Shown here in pieces: positions 10,401 to 18,150 of a DNA stretch of 64,000 nucleotides. Source of the stretch: DAOPXV01 sp035352535. Lineage in GTDB: Bacteria > Muiribacteriota > UBA9980. The position numbers and the translations under genes were made by a program. How positions within the stretch are numbered: position 1 is the stretch's first letter; each line of letters begins with the position of its first letter. Under the pieces are notes generated by a model. That model saw nothing but the letters and a program-made list of their open reading frames with translations. It had not been told where the DNA came from and made no database searches. The stretch spans positions 42,235-106,234 of the forward strand of contig CAZJFS010000002.1 of assembly GCA_964545075.1 (NCBI GenBank), written 5' to 3'.

Positions 10401-11133
10401 ATTCATGGCATATTATGCCAAGAGAGCTCGTTGTTCCATGTTCCATTTCAGGTACGATCGTGGCGCCCCTGACGTCAACGCCATCGTTCGTGGTTACAAG
10501 CGACGGGGTCCTCCAGTAATACATGCTCCATATGTCGGTGCCGCCGCCCGAAACGCCGCTGGTCTCGTCTCCGTATCCCGCATGCATGACCATTACGCAC
10601 TGATAATTCGCGAAATTAACATTCGCATCGGCGGCCGTAACCGCATCGGTAATAAGATCGACCGCATTATCGGAATTTCCGTAATAAGATTCATTGTGCG
10701 CCAAAGTATAAGGCAATCCGCTTGGAAGATAAGCGGGAGTTATGTCTAAAGTTACTTTATTCCCGGACTGGTCGGCGAAATATTGTTTGAAGTTGGTAAA
10801 AAAAGCGGTGATCTTGTCCTGATTGGCCTGGCTCAGATCGAACGTCTTGTCAGTGAACTGGGCGAATATAACGACCACTTTGACCGTTTGGTTGGTCTTT
10901 ATATAATCTTGAAGTTTCGTGGAGCCGATGGCTTCACCTGGAGCGAAAAAGCCGCTCCGCGAGGGAGAAAGCATACTGCCAAGCCCGGCCTGATCCGGTT
11001 TTTTAATATGCGACGGAAGTTTCTGACCTGGAAAAAATGGCGGCGCTACGGCAAAAGCAGGCCCGGCCGCAAAAATCATAAAAAAAGAAAAGAATGCGAA
11101 GAACAAGATGAAAACACGCATGGTCTTTGACAT
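4405..11133 (-). CDS. Giant secreted M6-family metalloprotease with tandem Ig-like domains
   Basis: The 2242-residue protein begins with a signal peptide (about residues 1-28). An M6 (immune inhibitor A-like) peptidase domain covers roughly 75-420. It shows the zinc motif HEFGHQFGLPDLYD at about 243-256, with two His ligands and the catalytic Glu, and a Met-turn-like WSIMAAG some 20 residues later. Two tandem repeats of about 125 residues follow (each starting with a WQD-x-N motif and containing AADFTLPV). Then comes a long array of bacterial Ig-like (Big_1/invasin-type) domains with recurring motifs such as ADG...AE..V...D..GNPV. It is probably a cell-surface or released protease. ATG at 11133 is preferred over a TTG two codons upstream, because GAGG sits 7 bases before the ATG. 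It is the first gene of its operon. Confidence 0.88.
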   Translation of the reverse strand: MSKTMRVFILFFAFFSFFMIFAAGPAFAVAPPFFPGQKLPSHIKKPDQAGLGSMLSPSRSGFFAPGEAIGSTKLQDYIKTNQTVKVVVIFAQFTDKTFDLSQANQDKITAFFTNFKQYFADQSGNKVTLDITPAYLPSGLPYTLAHNESYYGNSDNAVDLITDAVTAADANVNFANYQCVMVMHAGYGDETSGVSGGGTDIWSMYYWRTPSLVTTNDGVDVRGATIVPEMEHGTTSSLGIICHEFGHQFGLPDLYDTTNVTEGGIGYWSIMAAGSYNGSPSGTKPAFMDPWCRINLGWATPTNITDNQDALNFESGKVYRFEKGGATSGNDYFLAEKRGLSGSWDAGLPGEGLLIYHVDNSKSSSTTPNDTPSGTADGDVKIARLIELMVANGGNHLIVKPISNIRGLDSDPFPTGTNNKFHNTSNPSSKTWPPASANSYIGITNIVKTGSGASIGITANVVVKPKMTKVSGDAQSATVSTMYTSPLKINLAESSGGVASNQVTFAVTSGSATIIEAQPVLTDSSGNAQITLKAGANAGAVTITATATVSGSSLPAVSVTFNETVSGGASTGPTLISAAWQDVNSNASVEAGDKVVLTFDKAITLSGVAAADFTLPVTGNTFGTGASFAIGTSPVLLSITLGTGVNITVNGIFNSSVLTAGSPSGIGISGSIPAGHIADGTGNNVVTGNPAVDIAGSTGGVQPGTGPQIVSVTWQDINFNGVVDTGDRLSVFFDKSILVPGPSAADFTLPVAGDTLGTSASFAAGTQAAELWINLGSGVKITPTGVFNSSVLASGSPSGINISSTIANNHITDLSGNSARSSTAPIDIGSAVEIGDVSEVNSTVVLKNSSEQPFTADGNDTAGVEITIFDASFNAIANCDVYIKSDKNQYANIDILSPVSPAKTNSSGKVLFIIKTSQSGIRNITVEAQKTGFTKKTIGNPLQIEFKAGAVSPSLSVMTATRTQLIADGSDSAEILVNIRDVNQNPVAQKTVSLKPEPAAGVIIVPASILTDAGGNARFIIKSSQPSNNVLVSAVTDGSITLNQGINFSFTTPVISPTLSTVEIVGGSNSVFIANNQVTAIVLITVKNLSGQPISGAVPAASVSGMSNNVKNADGQSIPPAALKPTDADGKTSILITSTLAEQKKVTIVVNGVTLIQQPVLQFVSGPYDKIAYISGNDQIGTVGQQLPLGLRVQVRDAFNNGVPGQRLSFSFVSSPSGAAGHSLTDPNPVTDANGYASAKVVFGGKIGVYKVAAELSGASGSPVMFNLEAKGGPPSSIRIASGDAQNGSINMPLNNPISVNVYDAANNTLENVIVHFAQKQGSDGKPEGASDLVLSQSDSITDSTGYARTSVLKLGDKVGSYKVTASVTADPPVASAEFVLNAIAGTPGILSKVAGDLQSATAGLRVATNFKVRVQDASGNRVENCIVSFYVYHGGGTLDTESVYTNSAGEAAVGYVAGKTAGEEEVWAAVAGNYSVSGSPARFVVNVGPAPASKIVNGSYSTVLTGDAGTEITSPFSAQITDPYGNAVNNVAVTYTVKTFPDGSAGYAISRTDPTNSKSDGGGQVRCYFKLGSKVGTYEIEAASAGLTGSPLKFYAVASTGVVSADNSTVSISGNNSLADGNQQAELVVRCRDVYGNAVNNSRVIASSTPAMQSITPLSPYTDNDGYFRASLKATKSGIYKLTVNARGVELKNVPDVTFVSGPFNASKSMFYILNPPSRVLANNSDKFNVDIQIRDAYLNPVAGITPASVSINVDDDPLYTIVTPPAANSDALGIASFSVKSRRAGAKQVSVFINGQKIQTNDKKDLLELPFTVNSMDAQRSDLTVGAQIITAGSNLGIKLSPKGSNGAMIEDLDRDAFSIKLWNVSQNAYELSDITPSSTFIGADKSYNFTLLNTRSGVYEIFAELIQGQAKTSFVQRPAVTYNAAASKKIITMNSGDIYSEVAKTSGATIGIKITDEFSNPVKNAQVLFQAVSFPAGSQNTGIGNNSRFTDADGVATTSVKIGTKTGMYVFRATAYDLNSVQLSGSPVNFNAYGTPAPLARIVLNNVPASVNQYQPIRQVEAVLFDSYDNIKTDSTDKIYFTSSDLAAELPYTAQKPYIFSRVDQGRKTFSADAIIFATESQNSTLTVSNSASPNVNAVSAPVKVLKLAAEATSNFKTGSFVVPGSSNYLVFAVRSKTSLANAPTISVAFDGGSPERYDCVTSSQPRVYYKVVRVASIPFRCTLKVYGDNVYGESTIEY

Positions 11134-11194
11134 AAGCAAACCTCACTTATCGGCATTTATTTAATAACATATTAAACATGACAAATTTGCTTAT

Positions 11195-11224
11195 ATTATA
11201 TCAGAAAGTAGGGCTTTATGTCAA
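11195..11224 (-). promoter_or_regulatory. Promoter of the metalloprotease operon
   Basis: On the minus strand: TTGACA (11224-11219), an 18-base spacer, TATAAT (11200-11195), with TGA before the -10. It lies about 62 bases before the start codon at 11133. Confidence 0.8.
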
Positions 11225-11246
11225 AAAAATAAAACCGGAGGAATTT

Positions 11247-12254
11247 TTATATTTTAATGAGCACTCTGTGTTCGATGAGAAAGGCTGCGAGCATTACGAC
11301 AAAAGCCATAAAAAGGGGATAATGCGCTTTTTCCGAATAAAGAGTCAGTTTTGATGTTATTATCTCGCTTTTTTCAAGCTTGTTGATCACATCATAGATT
11401 TCCCGGAGCTTCTTCTCATCGGTCGCGCGAAAATACCTGCCTTCGGTAAGCGCGGCGATTTCCTGGAGCAGTTTTTCGTCGATCTTCGGTATGGAAAGCG
11501 TTCCGTCAGGGTTTCTCATGTAAAATTTCCGGCCGCCCTGCGTCACGGGTATCGGGGCGCCTTCCTTCGAACCAATGCCTATCGTATATATTTTAATGCC
11601 CCGGTCACGGGCTATTTTAGCGGCCATCATCGGTTCGACATTGCCGGTATTGTTCTCGCCGTCCGTCAAAAGTATTATGACCTTCGACTTCGCTTTTTCA
11701 TCCTTGAACTTGTAAATGCAATTAGATATCGCGTCGCCGATGGCCGTTCCATCTATCGGCATCTCACCGACCTTGACCTTGGAAAGATAATCGATTATTA
11801 TGCCTATATCGATCGTAAGCGGGGAAAGCGTCATCGACCTGCCCGCAAAAACAACCATTCCAAGGCGGTGGTCCGTCATTTTTTTTATAAATTCCGAGGT
11901 CAGCTCGCGGGCCGCGGTAATCCGGTCGGGTTTAAGATCCTCCGCCGACATGGACCCGGAAACGTCGAGAGCTATGAATATGTCTATGCCCTGTCGCTTA
12001 ACGTCTTCCTTTTCCTCGCCGAACTGCGGACGCGCGAGCGCGACTACCAGAAGGCACAATGCGACCGCCTTTAAAATCGCCGGGAAAACGCTCAGCCAGT
12101 TTTTATAAGTGCGCACATGGGACGTTTTCAATATCGAAAAATTCGCGTACCCGATGCCCGTGCCGCGTTTGGAATCCCTTAACATCCTGTAAGCAAGCAT
12201 AATACAAGGAATAATAAGCAGAACGAGCATTTCGGGATAACGGAAAGCCATCAT
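11247..12254 (-). CDS. VWA-domain membrane protein, BatA-like
   Basis: The 335-residue protein has an N-terminal membrane segment, a second one at about 55-75, a von Willebrand A domain at roughly 92-280, and a C-terminal membrane helix. The metal-site motif DVSGS is intact at 97-101, with T and D residues at the expected later positions (e.g. LLTDGENN). This is the BatA/BatB layout found next to MoxR ATPases. The ATG at 12254 overlaps the previous stop as ATGA, which fixes the start and implies translational coupling. It is the last gene of the operon. A role in envelope stress or complex assembly is known only loosely for the family. Confidence 0.87.
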   Translation of the reverse strand: MMAFRYPEMLVLLIIPCIMLAYRMLRDSKRGTGIGYANFSILKTSHVRTYKNWLSVFPAILKAVALCLLVVALARPQFGEEKEDVKRQGIDIFIALDVSGSMSAEDLKPDRITAARELTSEFIKKMTDHRLGMVVFAGRSMTLSPLTIDIGIIIDYLSKVKVGEMPIDGTAIGDAISNCIYKFKDEKAKSKVIILLTDGENNTGNVEPMMAAKIARDRGIKIYTIGIGSKEGAPIPVTQGGRKFYMRNPDGTLSIPKIDEKLLQEIAALTEGRYFRATDEKKLREIYDVINKLEKSEIITSKLTLYSEKAHYPLFMAFVVMLAAFLIEHRVLIKI

Positions 12255-12913
12255 CTGAAATTCACATCCCGGCTCTTTTTTACCGCGTCCACGCACTTTT
12301 GAAGTTCCTCGCGCGCGTCGGATTCGTCAGGAGCGGCCTTAGCGAATTTCACCAGATCGCATTCGGACAATATTTCATCAAAGCGGGAAACGAGATGGTT
12401 CGATACGTTTTTAGACCTGAGTTTCGCCATTATTTCATAAGCGTCCAAGTCGACGCAGTTGAAATCCAGCGAAGAACCGATATAGGCTCGGCATATCCAC
12501 GATATGCGCATATACCAAAGCTTGAACTCGCGACGAAAAAGCAGGTCCGATCTTGAAAGCGCCTCCAGCTCCTCCAGCGCGGTTACATGCGGCGGAATCT
12601 TTGGTTCGGGCGGAGCCTCAGCCTTTACTTCGTCCGGTTTTTTTTCCGAAAATTTGCAGTACAATGCCCACGACATCAGCAGCGCCGCAAAAGCCAGCGC
12701 CGCAAGGAACGCGCGCGATTTTTTTTCGATACTCAACGCCATAGGGTCCGCGATATCGCGGATATCCGCCTCAACCGTTCCGCCGGAGACAATTTCAGCT
12801 TCGCCGGTCGCCGAATACGCCGAACGCGGTTGTAAAACAAAAATCGCGCAAGCGAACAGGAGAATCGCTATTAAAAAAATATTCAATTTCAGTAATGCTT
12901 TATACATTTTCAT
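12251..12913 (-). CDS. Membrane protein of the MoxR/Bat operon (DUF4381-like position)
   Basis: The 220-residue protein has a signal or anchor segment (about 10-30), a second hydrophobic helix near 68-85, a proline-rich linker and a helical cytoplasmic domain (about 108-215). Its C-terminal part (WYMRISWICRAYIG, then LSECDLVKFAKAAPDE) resembles the C-terminal domain of the BatD-like protein at 16113-17186 (FSLLDLCDMVNYARYSPG). It sits where DUF4381 or BatC-like proteins sit in related operons. Family assignment rests mainly on context and topology. The stop overlaps the VWA gene start by ATGA. Confidence 0.65.
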   Translation of the reverse strand: MKMYKALLKLNIFLIAILLFACAIFVLQPRSAYSATGEAEIVSGGTVEADIRDIADPMALSIEKKSRAFLAALAFAALLMSWALYCKFSEKKPDEVKAEAPPEPKIPPHVTALEELEALSRSDLLFRREFKLWYMRISWICRAYIGSSLDFNCVDLDAYEIMAKLRSKNVSNHLVSRFDEILSECDLVKFAKAAPDESDAREELQKCVDAVKKSRDVNFR

Positions 12914-12946
12914 CGTCCAAAATCAAGGAACATGAACCCATTAAGG

Positions 12947-14212
12947 CTATTTCACGTTCACTTCGTCAGTGGCGCGCGCGGCCTCGCGGAAGGCGTCTTC
13001 ATATAACACGACATTCATTCCGCCGAAATTTTTCAGGATATAATTCTGAATCTCATCTTCTCTTTTTTTTGCCAGAAGGTTTCTGCTTACGGCTTCCTTT
13101 ACCGCCTCAAAAGGATACGCTTCGCCTTTTATGAAATGCTCGCGGCGGAATACCAGAAATGAATCGGCGCCGGGCCTTTTAACATATTTTTTTATTATAT
13201 CGCCGTTATTGGCAAGCGCTATCTCGGACGTGAGCGCGGTTATATCAACGCCAATCTCGGCCGAAAGATCCATGATGCCGCCCGACGCGGTCTGTTTTGG
13301 CGAACGCGACGAGAAAGCCTGAGCGCCGGAACCTGAAATTATGGCGACCGCATCCGTCTCGCCATTCACCTCCACGTAAGAAAGCTTTATGCTGTCCGGC
13401 TTCCTCATTTCATCACGGTGAGCTTCATAATAAAGCTTAACCGACATGTCATCAACCGAAACTTTTGAAATGACATCGGTTTCAAGAAGCTTCTGTATCA
13501 TCAGCTGCGTTCTCGCGGCCTCGATTTTCTTAAGGACATCGGCGTCGATGTCTATCCTCTTCATCGCTGCGATGCGCTTCAACACCTCTTGCGCCACTAC
13601 CTCTTTGAGTATTTTTATCTTATCGTCCTTTTTTTCAAAGTTAAACGAAATACCTCTCGCGCTCAGTTCATCGGCGTACCTGACGAAATCGGACATGGTC
13701 ATTTTATCGTCGCCGATCTTCGCCACCACTACGCTGTTTTCAGATGTCGAAGGAGCGGCCGCCGGCTTTTTCAAATTCTTTTCCGCTTCACCGGCGGCGG
13801 CCATGTCCGTCATCGCCTCCAGACGCCGGCCCAGACGTTCCTTGCATTCGATTATACGGCGTCCCGCGTCCCCCGCGAATTTCGTCGCGGGATATTCATG
13901 CAGGAGCCTCATATATGTAGCCATGGCTTTTTCGATATCACCGACGTTATCCAGATAGATATTCGCGAGATACAGCAATGTCGCCTCACGTTCTTCAGGC
14001 CTGACCAGATTTTCGGTCAAATGCCTCTCTAAAAAAGACGCGGCCTCATGGTACAGTTTCTGCGCGGCGAGAGTTCCCGCGAATTTACGCGCGTCGGTCG
14101 CTTTAGCTTCATAACCCGAGGAAAGTTTACGCGATTCCATAAGGTTGAAAAAGCTCAATATCATTGTAAGCGCCGCGATCACCGCGACGGTATTCAAAGT
14201 TCTTTCCTTCAA
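12947..14212 (-). CDS. Membrane-anchored TPR plus SurA/PpiC-like chaperone
   Basis: The 421-residue protein has one N-terminal membrane helix (about 8-25), a TPR-like region at about 38-140 (ASFLERHL, then ATLLYLANIYLDNVGDIEKA) and a SurA_N/PpiC-type region. The latter begins near 160 with VVVAKIGDDKMTMSDFVRYADEL and has a long helix (residues 205-250). A degenerate parvulin-like domain follows at about 270-395. The pattern 'gene knows its name, KIGD, then F' is typical of SurA/PrsA N termini. Periplasmic folding help for the operon's VWA proteins is an inference. It is an unusual member of a MoxR operon. It lies 19 bases after the DUF58 gene and 33 before the next gene. Confidence 0.7.
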   Translation of the reverse strand: MKERTLNTVAVIAALTMILSFFNLMESRKLSSGYEAKATDARKFAGTLAAQKLYHEAASFLERHLTENLVRPEEREATLLYLANIYLDNVGDIEKAMATYMRLLHEYPATKFAGDAGRRIIECKERLGRRLEAMTDMAAAGEAEKNLKKPAAAPSTSENSVVVAKIGDDKMTMSDFVRYADELSARGISFNFEKKDDKIKILKEVVAQEVLKRIAAMKRIDIDADVLKKIEAARTQLMIQKLLETDVISKVSVDDMSVKLYYEAHRDEMRKPDSIKLSYVEVNGETDAVAIISGSGAQAFSSRSPKQTASGGIMDLSAEIGVDITALTSEIALANNGDIIKKYVKRPGADSFLVFRREHFIKGEAYPFEAVKEAVSRNLLAKKREDEIQNYILKNFGGMNVVLYEDAFREAARATDEVNVK

Positions 14213-14231
14213 GAGAACACCTCCGAAAATA

Positions 14232-15113
14232 TCAGCGCGCCAATTCGCGCTTTCTGAAAAACTGCAAAAGCGGTTTCCGTATCGAAACGCCCGTTGAAAG
14301 GCTTATGCAGTCTATGTTGTTTTTTCTAAATATGCCTTTAACGGCGCGCTGCCGCTTCTCCCATTCGGCGTTAAACGACTTGACGAAAGCGGCGTTCGAT
14401 GTGTCCACCAGAAGCGCTTCGCCCGTTTCCATGTCGTACAACTCGACTAAACCCACGTCATACGGCAATACGTCCAGTTCGTCGTTTAAAATTATGGCGA
14501 TTGTATCATGCCTTAATTTGGTCACCGCCATCATCTTCTCGAACCGCTCCCCCGCGTCCATAAAATCCGATACCACGAATGAAATGCTTTTATGCTTCAA
14601 AACGCGGTTCATGAAAGTCAGCCCTTCGCATATATTAGTTTTTCTCGATACGGGCTTATAAAACAATATCTCGCGGATAACCCGCAATGCGTGAGTTTTA
14701 CCCTTGGCGGGCGGAATATATTTTTCAACCCGGTCGGAAAACATGACGAGGCCGACCTGATCGTTGGATGAAACGGTCGAAAGGGCAATGGTGGCGGCAA
14801 ATTCAGCCGCCAGCTCGCGCTTAGTCTGGCCGGTGGACCCGAAAAATATCGACGACGAAACGTCGATAAGTATCATCACTATCATTTCGCGTTCTTCGCG
14901 ATAGATTTTGATGTAAGGTTTGTTCATCCTGGCCGTGACCTTCCAGTCGATGCTTCTATAGTCATCGCCGCGATAATATTGCCTTATGCCTTCAAACTCG
15001 AGCCCGCGCCCTTTAAACGCGGACCTGAAATTTCCCGCGAACAGGGAATCGACAAGCCGCTTGCTTTTTATTTCTATTTTTCTTATCTGCTTGATTAGTT
15101 CTTTCGGTATCAT
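14232..15113 (-). CDS. DUF58 protein of the MoxR operon
   Basis: The 293-residue protein shows the DUF58 signature GIRQYYRGDDYRSIDWKVTA at about 43-62, followed by a VWA-like fold containing LIDVSSSIFFG. The DUF58 core is complete, and no membrane helices are obvious, as in the short soluble DUF58 proteins that accompany MoxR. The MoxR stop and this start overlap as ATGA at 15110-15113, so translation is coupled. DUF58 proteins are thought to work with MoxR AAA+ ATPases on VWA-containing partners; the exact job is unknown. Confidence 0.88.
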   Translation of the reverse strand: MIPKELIKQIRKIEIKSKRLVDSLFAGNFRSAFKGRGLEFEGIRQYYRGDDYRSIDWKVTARMNKPYIKIYREEREMIVMILIDVSSSIFFGSTGQTKRELAAEFAATIALSTVSSNDQVGLVMFSDRVEKYIPPAKGKTHALRVIREILFYKPVSRKTNICEGLTFMNRVLKHKSISFVVSDFMDAGERFEKMMAVTKLRHDTIAIILNDELDVLPYDVGLVELYDMETGEALLVDTSNAAFVKSFNAEWEKRQRAVKGIFRKNNIDCISLSTGVSIRKPLLQFFRKRELAR

Positions 15114-16111
15114 GGTATCTCTACGCCGTCAAATATAGATTTTATTATGTCTTCGCTGGTAAGATTCTCCGCTTCCGCCTCGTATGTAAGCATTACCCGG
15201 TGCCGTAAAACGTTATAACCTATGGCTTTTATATCTTCCGGCATAACGTAACCGCGTTTCATGAGAAAGGCCCTGGCGCGAGCGGCGACAACCAGATAAA
15301 GCGAAGCGCGCGGCGAAGCGCCGAAACGAATATATTCCTTCAGCGACTTCATGCCGTATTTTTCGGGCTGGCGCGTAGCATTGACGAGACTTACGACGTA
15401 AGAGAGTATATTCTCGTCAACGTATATTTTATCTATGAGAGTTCTGGCTGAAAGCAGTTCTTCGGGAGTCGTTACCGCATCGACCTTGATTTCAGCCTTA
15501 ATGTTTTTTTCAATGGCCATTTTTCTGATTATGCTCTTTTCGTCCTCGATCCCCGGATAGCCGATGACCACCTTGAACATGAAGCGGTCGACCTGCGCCT
15601 CGGAAAGCGGATATGTGCCTTCAGTTTCAATGGGATTTTGCGTGGCCATTACGAGAAAAGGCTCGGACAGCTTGAAGGTTTCCTTTTCGATAGTGACCTG
15701 CCTTTCCTCCATGCTCTCCAGAAGAGCGCTCTGCACTTTAGCCGGCGTGCGGTTTATTTCATCGGCGAGAAGAAAATTGGTGAAAATGGGCCCCTTGGCC
15801 GTTTCAAATTCACAGCTCTTCTGGTTATATATGCGCGTGCCGACGAGATCGGCCGGCAGAAGGTCCGGCGTGAACTGTATCCTGGCGAATTTAGTCTTTA
15901 TCGCCGATGAAAGAGTCTTTATCGCAAGCGTCTTCGCGAGGCCCGGAACGCCCTCGAGAAGAATGTGACCGTTGGAAAAAAAACTTATAAGAAGGGATTC
16001 TACAAGCTGATCCTGACCTACTATGACCTTTCTGACCTCGTTCAATATTCTTACGGTGAGCTCATTCTTAGCTTTCACCAGTTCCTGTATATCTCTGATC
16101 TCGCTGTTCAT
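15110..16111 (-). CDS. MoxR-family AAA+ ATPase
   Basis: The 333-residue ATPase has Walker A GVPGLAKT at 54-61 and Walker B LLADEINR with D117-E118. The MoxR core continues with SALLESMEERQVTIE, the sensor region ATQNPIETEGTYPLSEAQ, and the arginine-rich RFGASPRASL segment. Length and motifs are those of a standard MoxR (AAA_3 plus lid). ATG at 16111 follows the upstream stop by one base; a GTG five codons earlier inside the upstream gene is the alternative, and a GAGGTG site lies 12 bases before the ATG. MoxR enzymes are chaperone-like ATPases that act on VWA proteins such as those encoded downstream. Confidence 0.93.
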   Translation of the reverse strand: MNSEIRDIQELVKAKNELTVRILNEVRKVIVGQDQLVESLLISFFSNGHILLEGVPGLAKTLAIKTLSSAIKTKFARIQFTPDLLPADLVGTRIYNQKSCEFETAKGPIFTNFLLADEINRTPAKVQSALLESMEERQVTIEKETFKLSEPFLVMATQNPIETEGTYPLSEAQVDRFMFKVVIGYPGIEDEKSIIRKMAIEKNIKAEIKVDAVTTPEELLSARTLIDKIYVDENILSYVVSLVNATRQPEKYGMKSLKEYIRFGASPRASLYLVVAARARAFLMKRGYVMPEDIKAIGYNVLRHRVMLTYEAEAENLTSEDIIKSIFDGVEIP

Positions 16112-16112
16112 C

Positions 16113-17186
16113 TTATTTTTCAACACCTCTATTAAAAATATGGTTTAATTCCCTCAACGACCTGATGGTGCAGTTTACTTCCTCCGCGCCCGGCGAATAC
16201 CTGGCGTAATTTACCATATCGCAAAGATCCAGAAGCGAAAAAATGTCGTTCATCTTAACGGAAAGGGGGGTGATTTCGCGGACTTTTTCGCAGAGCTCGG
16301 CCGTAGTGCGCTCCATCAGGTTCGACTTCGCGATGCGCCCGACTTCATATTTTATAAGCTTCGGTATTTCAAGATACATATCGCGGAATTCGCCTTTTTT
16401 TGAAAAGGATTCTATCCGGGCCATGGCGCCGCCCGCATCATATTCAACCGATATATTGGCGTCGGAAGCAATTGGCGCTTCCCCGGATTTCCCCGAAATG
16501 TTTTCAGTCTCCTCATGATCCGATTTCAAGTTTATGTGAAGCTTTTCCGACGCTTCCGCCATGGCGTGCTTCTCTTTTTTATCGTTCGCGATTTCGCGGC
16601 GGGACGACTGCCACATAATGAACCAGATGGAAGCGAAAATAAATATGACCACGGCAAACGTCACCTTCATGAAATTTGAAATTATGCCGTTTTTATCTTC
16701 CGCCAGAGGTTCTTTCGGATTTTTCTGAGGTTCTATGGTCGGCGCCGGATCGTCTTTTTTTTCTTCCGCTTCGGTAACTTCTATCGTGATCGGAATCGTC
16801 TTAACGCTTCTGGAAATATTTTTAGAATCGTTATAATTAAGCGAAAACTCACCTATCACGAGCTTTCCAGCCTTAAGCGGCCTGACCACGTAAATATTGC
16901 TCATTTCAACGGCCTGAGCGCCGTTTACTATCGAGATACGGTTCGAACTCGAAGTGCCTATCACGTCAAAATCTTTAAGTTCCGGAGCGGAAGGCTGAAC
17001 CGATATCGAAGCATTTGAACTCACCGTCACGGTCAGTATGATCTTGTCGCCGACCGACGCGGATTTTCTGTCCGTAGAAGCTTTTATCCGGTATTCGTCT
17101 TCGGCGAACACGCCTGTAGCCATTATAAAAATTAAAACTAATCCCCAAGCCAAACAATAAAGCAACCTTTTTTTTCCGTCACACAT
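16113..17186 (-). CDS. BatD-like membrane protein, first gene of the MoxR operon
   Basis: The 357-residue protein starts with a signal peptide (about 8-28, ending at VFA). An Ig-like oxygen-tolerance/BatD domain follows, with IKASTDRKSASVGDKIILTV near residue 33 and LKDFDVIGTSSSN near 70. A linker, one membrane helix at about 168-190 and a cytoplasmic helical tail complete it. BatD proteins have this order, often with more N-terminal repeats; this one is a short version. It is transcribed from a promoter at 17331-17359 and heads the operon BatD, MoxR, DUF58, TPR/SurA-like, DUF4381-like, VWA. Confidence 0.8.
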   Translation of the reverse strand: MCDGKKRLLYCLAWGLVLIFIMATGVFAEDEYRIKASTDRKSASVGDKIILTVTVSSNASISVQPSAPELKDFDVIGTSSSNRISIVNGAQAVEMSNIYVVRPLKAGKLVIGEFSLNYNDSKNISRSVKTIPITIEVTEAEEKKDDPAPTIEPQKNPKEPLAEDKNGIISNFMKVTFAVVIFIFASIWFIMWQSSRREIANDKKEKHAMAEASEKLHINLKSDHEETENISGKSGEAPIASDANISVEYDAGGAMARIESFSKKGEFRDMYLEIPKLIKYEVGRIAKSNLMERTTAELCEKVREITPLSVKMNDIFSLLDLCDMVNYARYSPGAEEVNCTIRSLRELNHIFNRGVEK

Positions 17187-17330
17187 CTTTAAATCACTCT
17201 TTTTTTTTAGCTGATTAATGATTTTTTTAAAATCACAATCTCTTTTGTTTATATGTTTAAAATATCAACCGTTGGCAAAGCTCATAGCATCATAAGAAGC
17301 GTCGCCGGAACAAAATTATTTTTATTTTTT

Positions 17331-17359
17331 ATTCTATCATAGAGAGTTGACTTTTTCAA
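17331..17359 (-). promoter_or_regulatory. Promoter of the MoxR/Bat operon
   Basis: On the minus strand: TTGAAA (17359-17354), a 17-base spacer, TAGAAT (17336-17331), with TGA before the -10. The leader to the start codon at 17186 is about 140 bases. The rest of the 374-base gap between 17187 and 17560 is AT-rich and holds no gene. Confidence 0.7.
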
Positions 17360-17408
17360 CTTTAAAATTTCATGAATAAAATTATTTTAGCCGAAAAAAT
17401 ATTAATGC

Positions 17409-17434
17409 AAAAGAAAAATTCGAATTTTTCTTTT
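17409..17434. repeat. AT-rich perfect palindrome
   Basis: AAAAGAAAAATT-CG-AATTTTTCTTTT reads the same on both strands over 26 bases. It lies between the two divergent promoters and about 17 bases before the -35 of the response-regulator promoter. It could be an operator or a weak hairpin; nothing in the sequence decides. Confidence 0.4.
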
Positions 17435-17450
17435 TTAATTTTCAAATTTC

Positions 17451-17479
17451 TTGACTTATCAAGCCGATTCTGTTAGGAT
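17451..17479 (+). promoter_or_regulatory. Promoter of the response-regulator gene
   Basis: TTGACT (17451-17456), a 17-base spacer, TAGGAT (17474-17479). The leader to the ATG at 17561 is about 75 bases. Confidence 0.5.
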
Positions 17480-17560
17480 AATAATAGGATATTTTAGGCC
17501 AGCAACAATCAATTTATTCTTTGAAAAACTTCTCCCAAATGAAAGCGAGGTGTACCTCAA

Positions 17561-18001
17561 ATGCAAGAGCGACAACCCAAATACAAAATTTTTATAATTG
17601 ACGACGACCCTTTCGTCCTTGATATCATTGAGACCATGCTCGCCGAAAGTCCCGAATATGAAATAACCAAATTTTTAAATTCTCCGAACGCTTTAAATGC
17701 CGTTAACGATCAGAAACCTGACATCGTAATTCTTGATATCAACATGCCTATAATGAACGGTTTCGAATTTTGTCACGCATTGAAATCAAATATCGATACT
17801 CGCCATGTTTCAGTAATTCTCGCCACGGCTTACGACTCCAAGCATTCTCAAAGCGACGGTCTTATCAAGTACGGAGCCGATTCTTATATTCCCAAGCCCA
17901 TAAACCGTGAGCGCCTTTTAGCCTGCATCCAAAACATAATAAAAGTAAGGGAAAAACAAAATCCTCAAAACAAGAACGCGCTTTTTTTAAGGGTTATTTA
18001 A
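17561..18001 (+). CDS. Single-domain response regulator (CheY-like receiver)
   Basis: The 146-residue protein is a complete receiver domain and nothing else. The acidic pocket is IIDDDPF near residue 13-18. The phospho-acceptor Asp is D59 in VILDINMP, the conserved Thr is in ILATAYD (about T89), and the Lys is K112 in YIPKPIN. A short charged tail follows. No output domain exists, so it must act by protein contact, for example with a kinase or phosphodiesterase elsewhere. An AGCGAGGTG-like site precedes the ATG. It is probably a one-gene transcript, since the next gene has its own strong promoter. Confidence 0.9.
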   Translation: MQERQPKYKIFIIDDDPFVLDIIETMLAESPEYEITKFLNSPNALNAVNDQKPDIVILDINMPIMNGFEFCHALKSNIDTRHVSVILATAYDSKHSQSDGLIKYGADSYIPKPINRERLLACIQNIIKVREKQNPQNKNALFLRVI

Positions 18002-18121
18002 CCATATATTCCACAATAACGCAAAAACCATTTTCAATAGCGGGCAGATTTGCTGCCTTTTTTTTATTTGCGCGGTTTCTTTATTCAAACCGGCGGCGTT
18101 TTCATTTTTTTCCGATTTGAT

Positions 18122-18150
18122 TTGACAACCGGCAAAAAATTTAATATAAT
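18122..18150 (+). promoter_or_regulatory. Consensus promoter of the clostripain-like gene
   Basis: TTGACA (18122-18127), a 17-base spacer, TATAAT (18145-18150): a perfect sigma-70-type promoter. The leader to the ATG at 18264 is about 107 bases. Confidence 0.85.

Noticed and set aside
11137..11139. TTG start for the metalloprotease
   Set aside because: The ATG two codons later has a correctly spaced GAGG.
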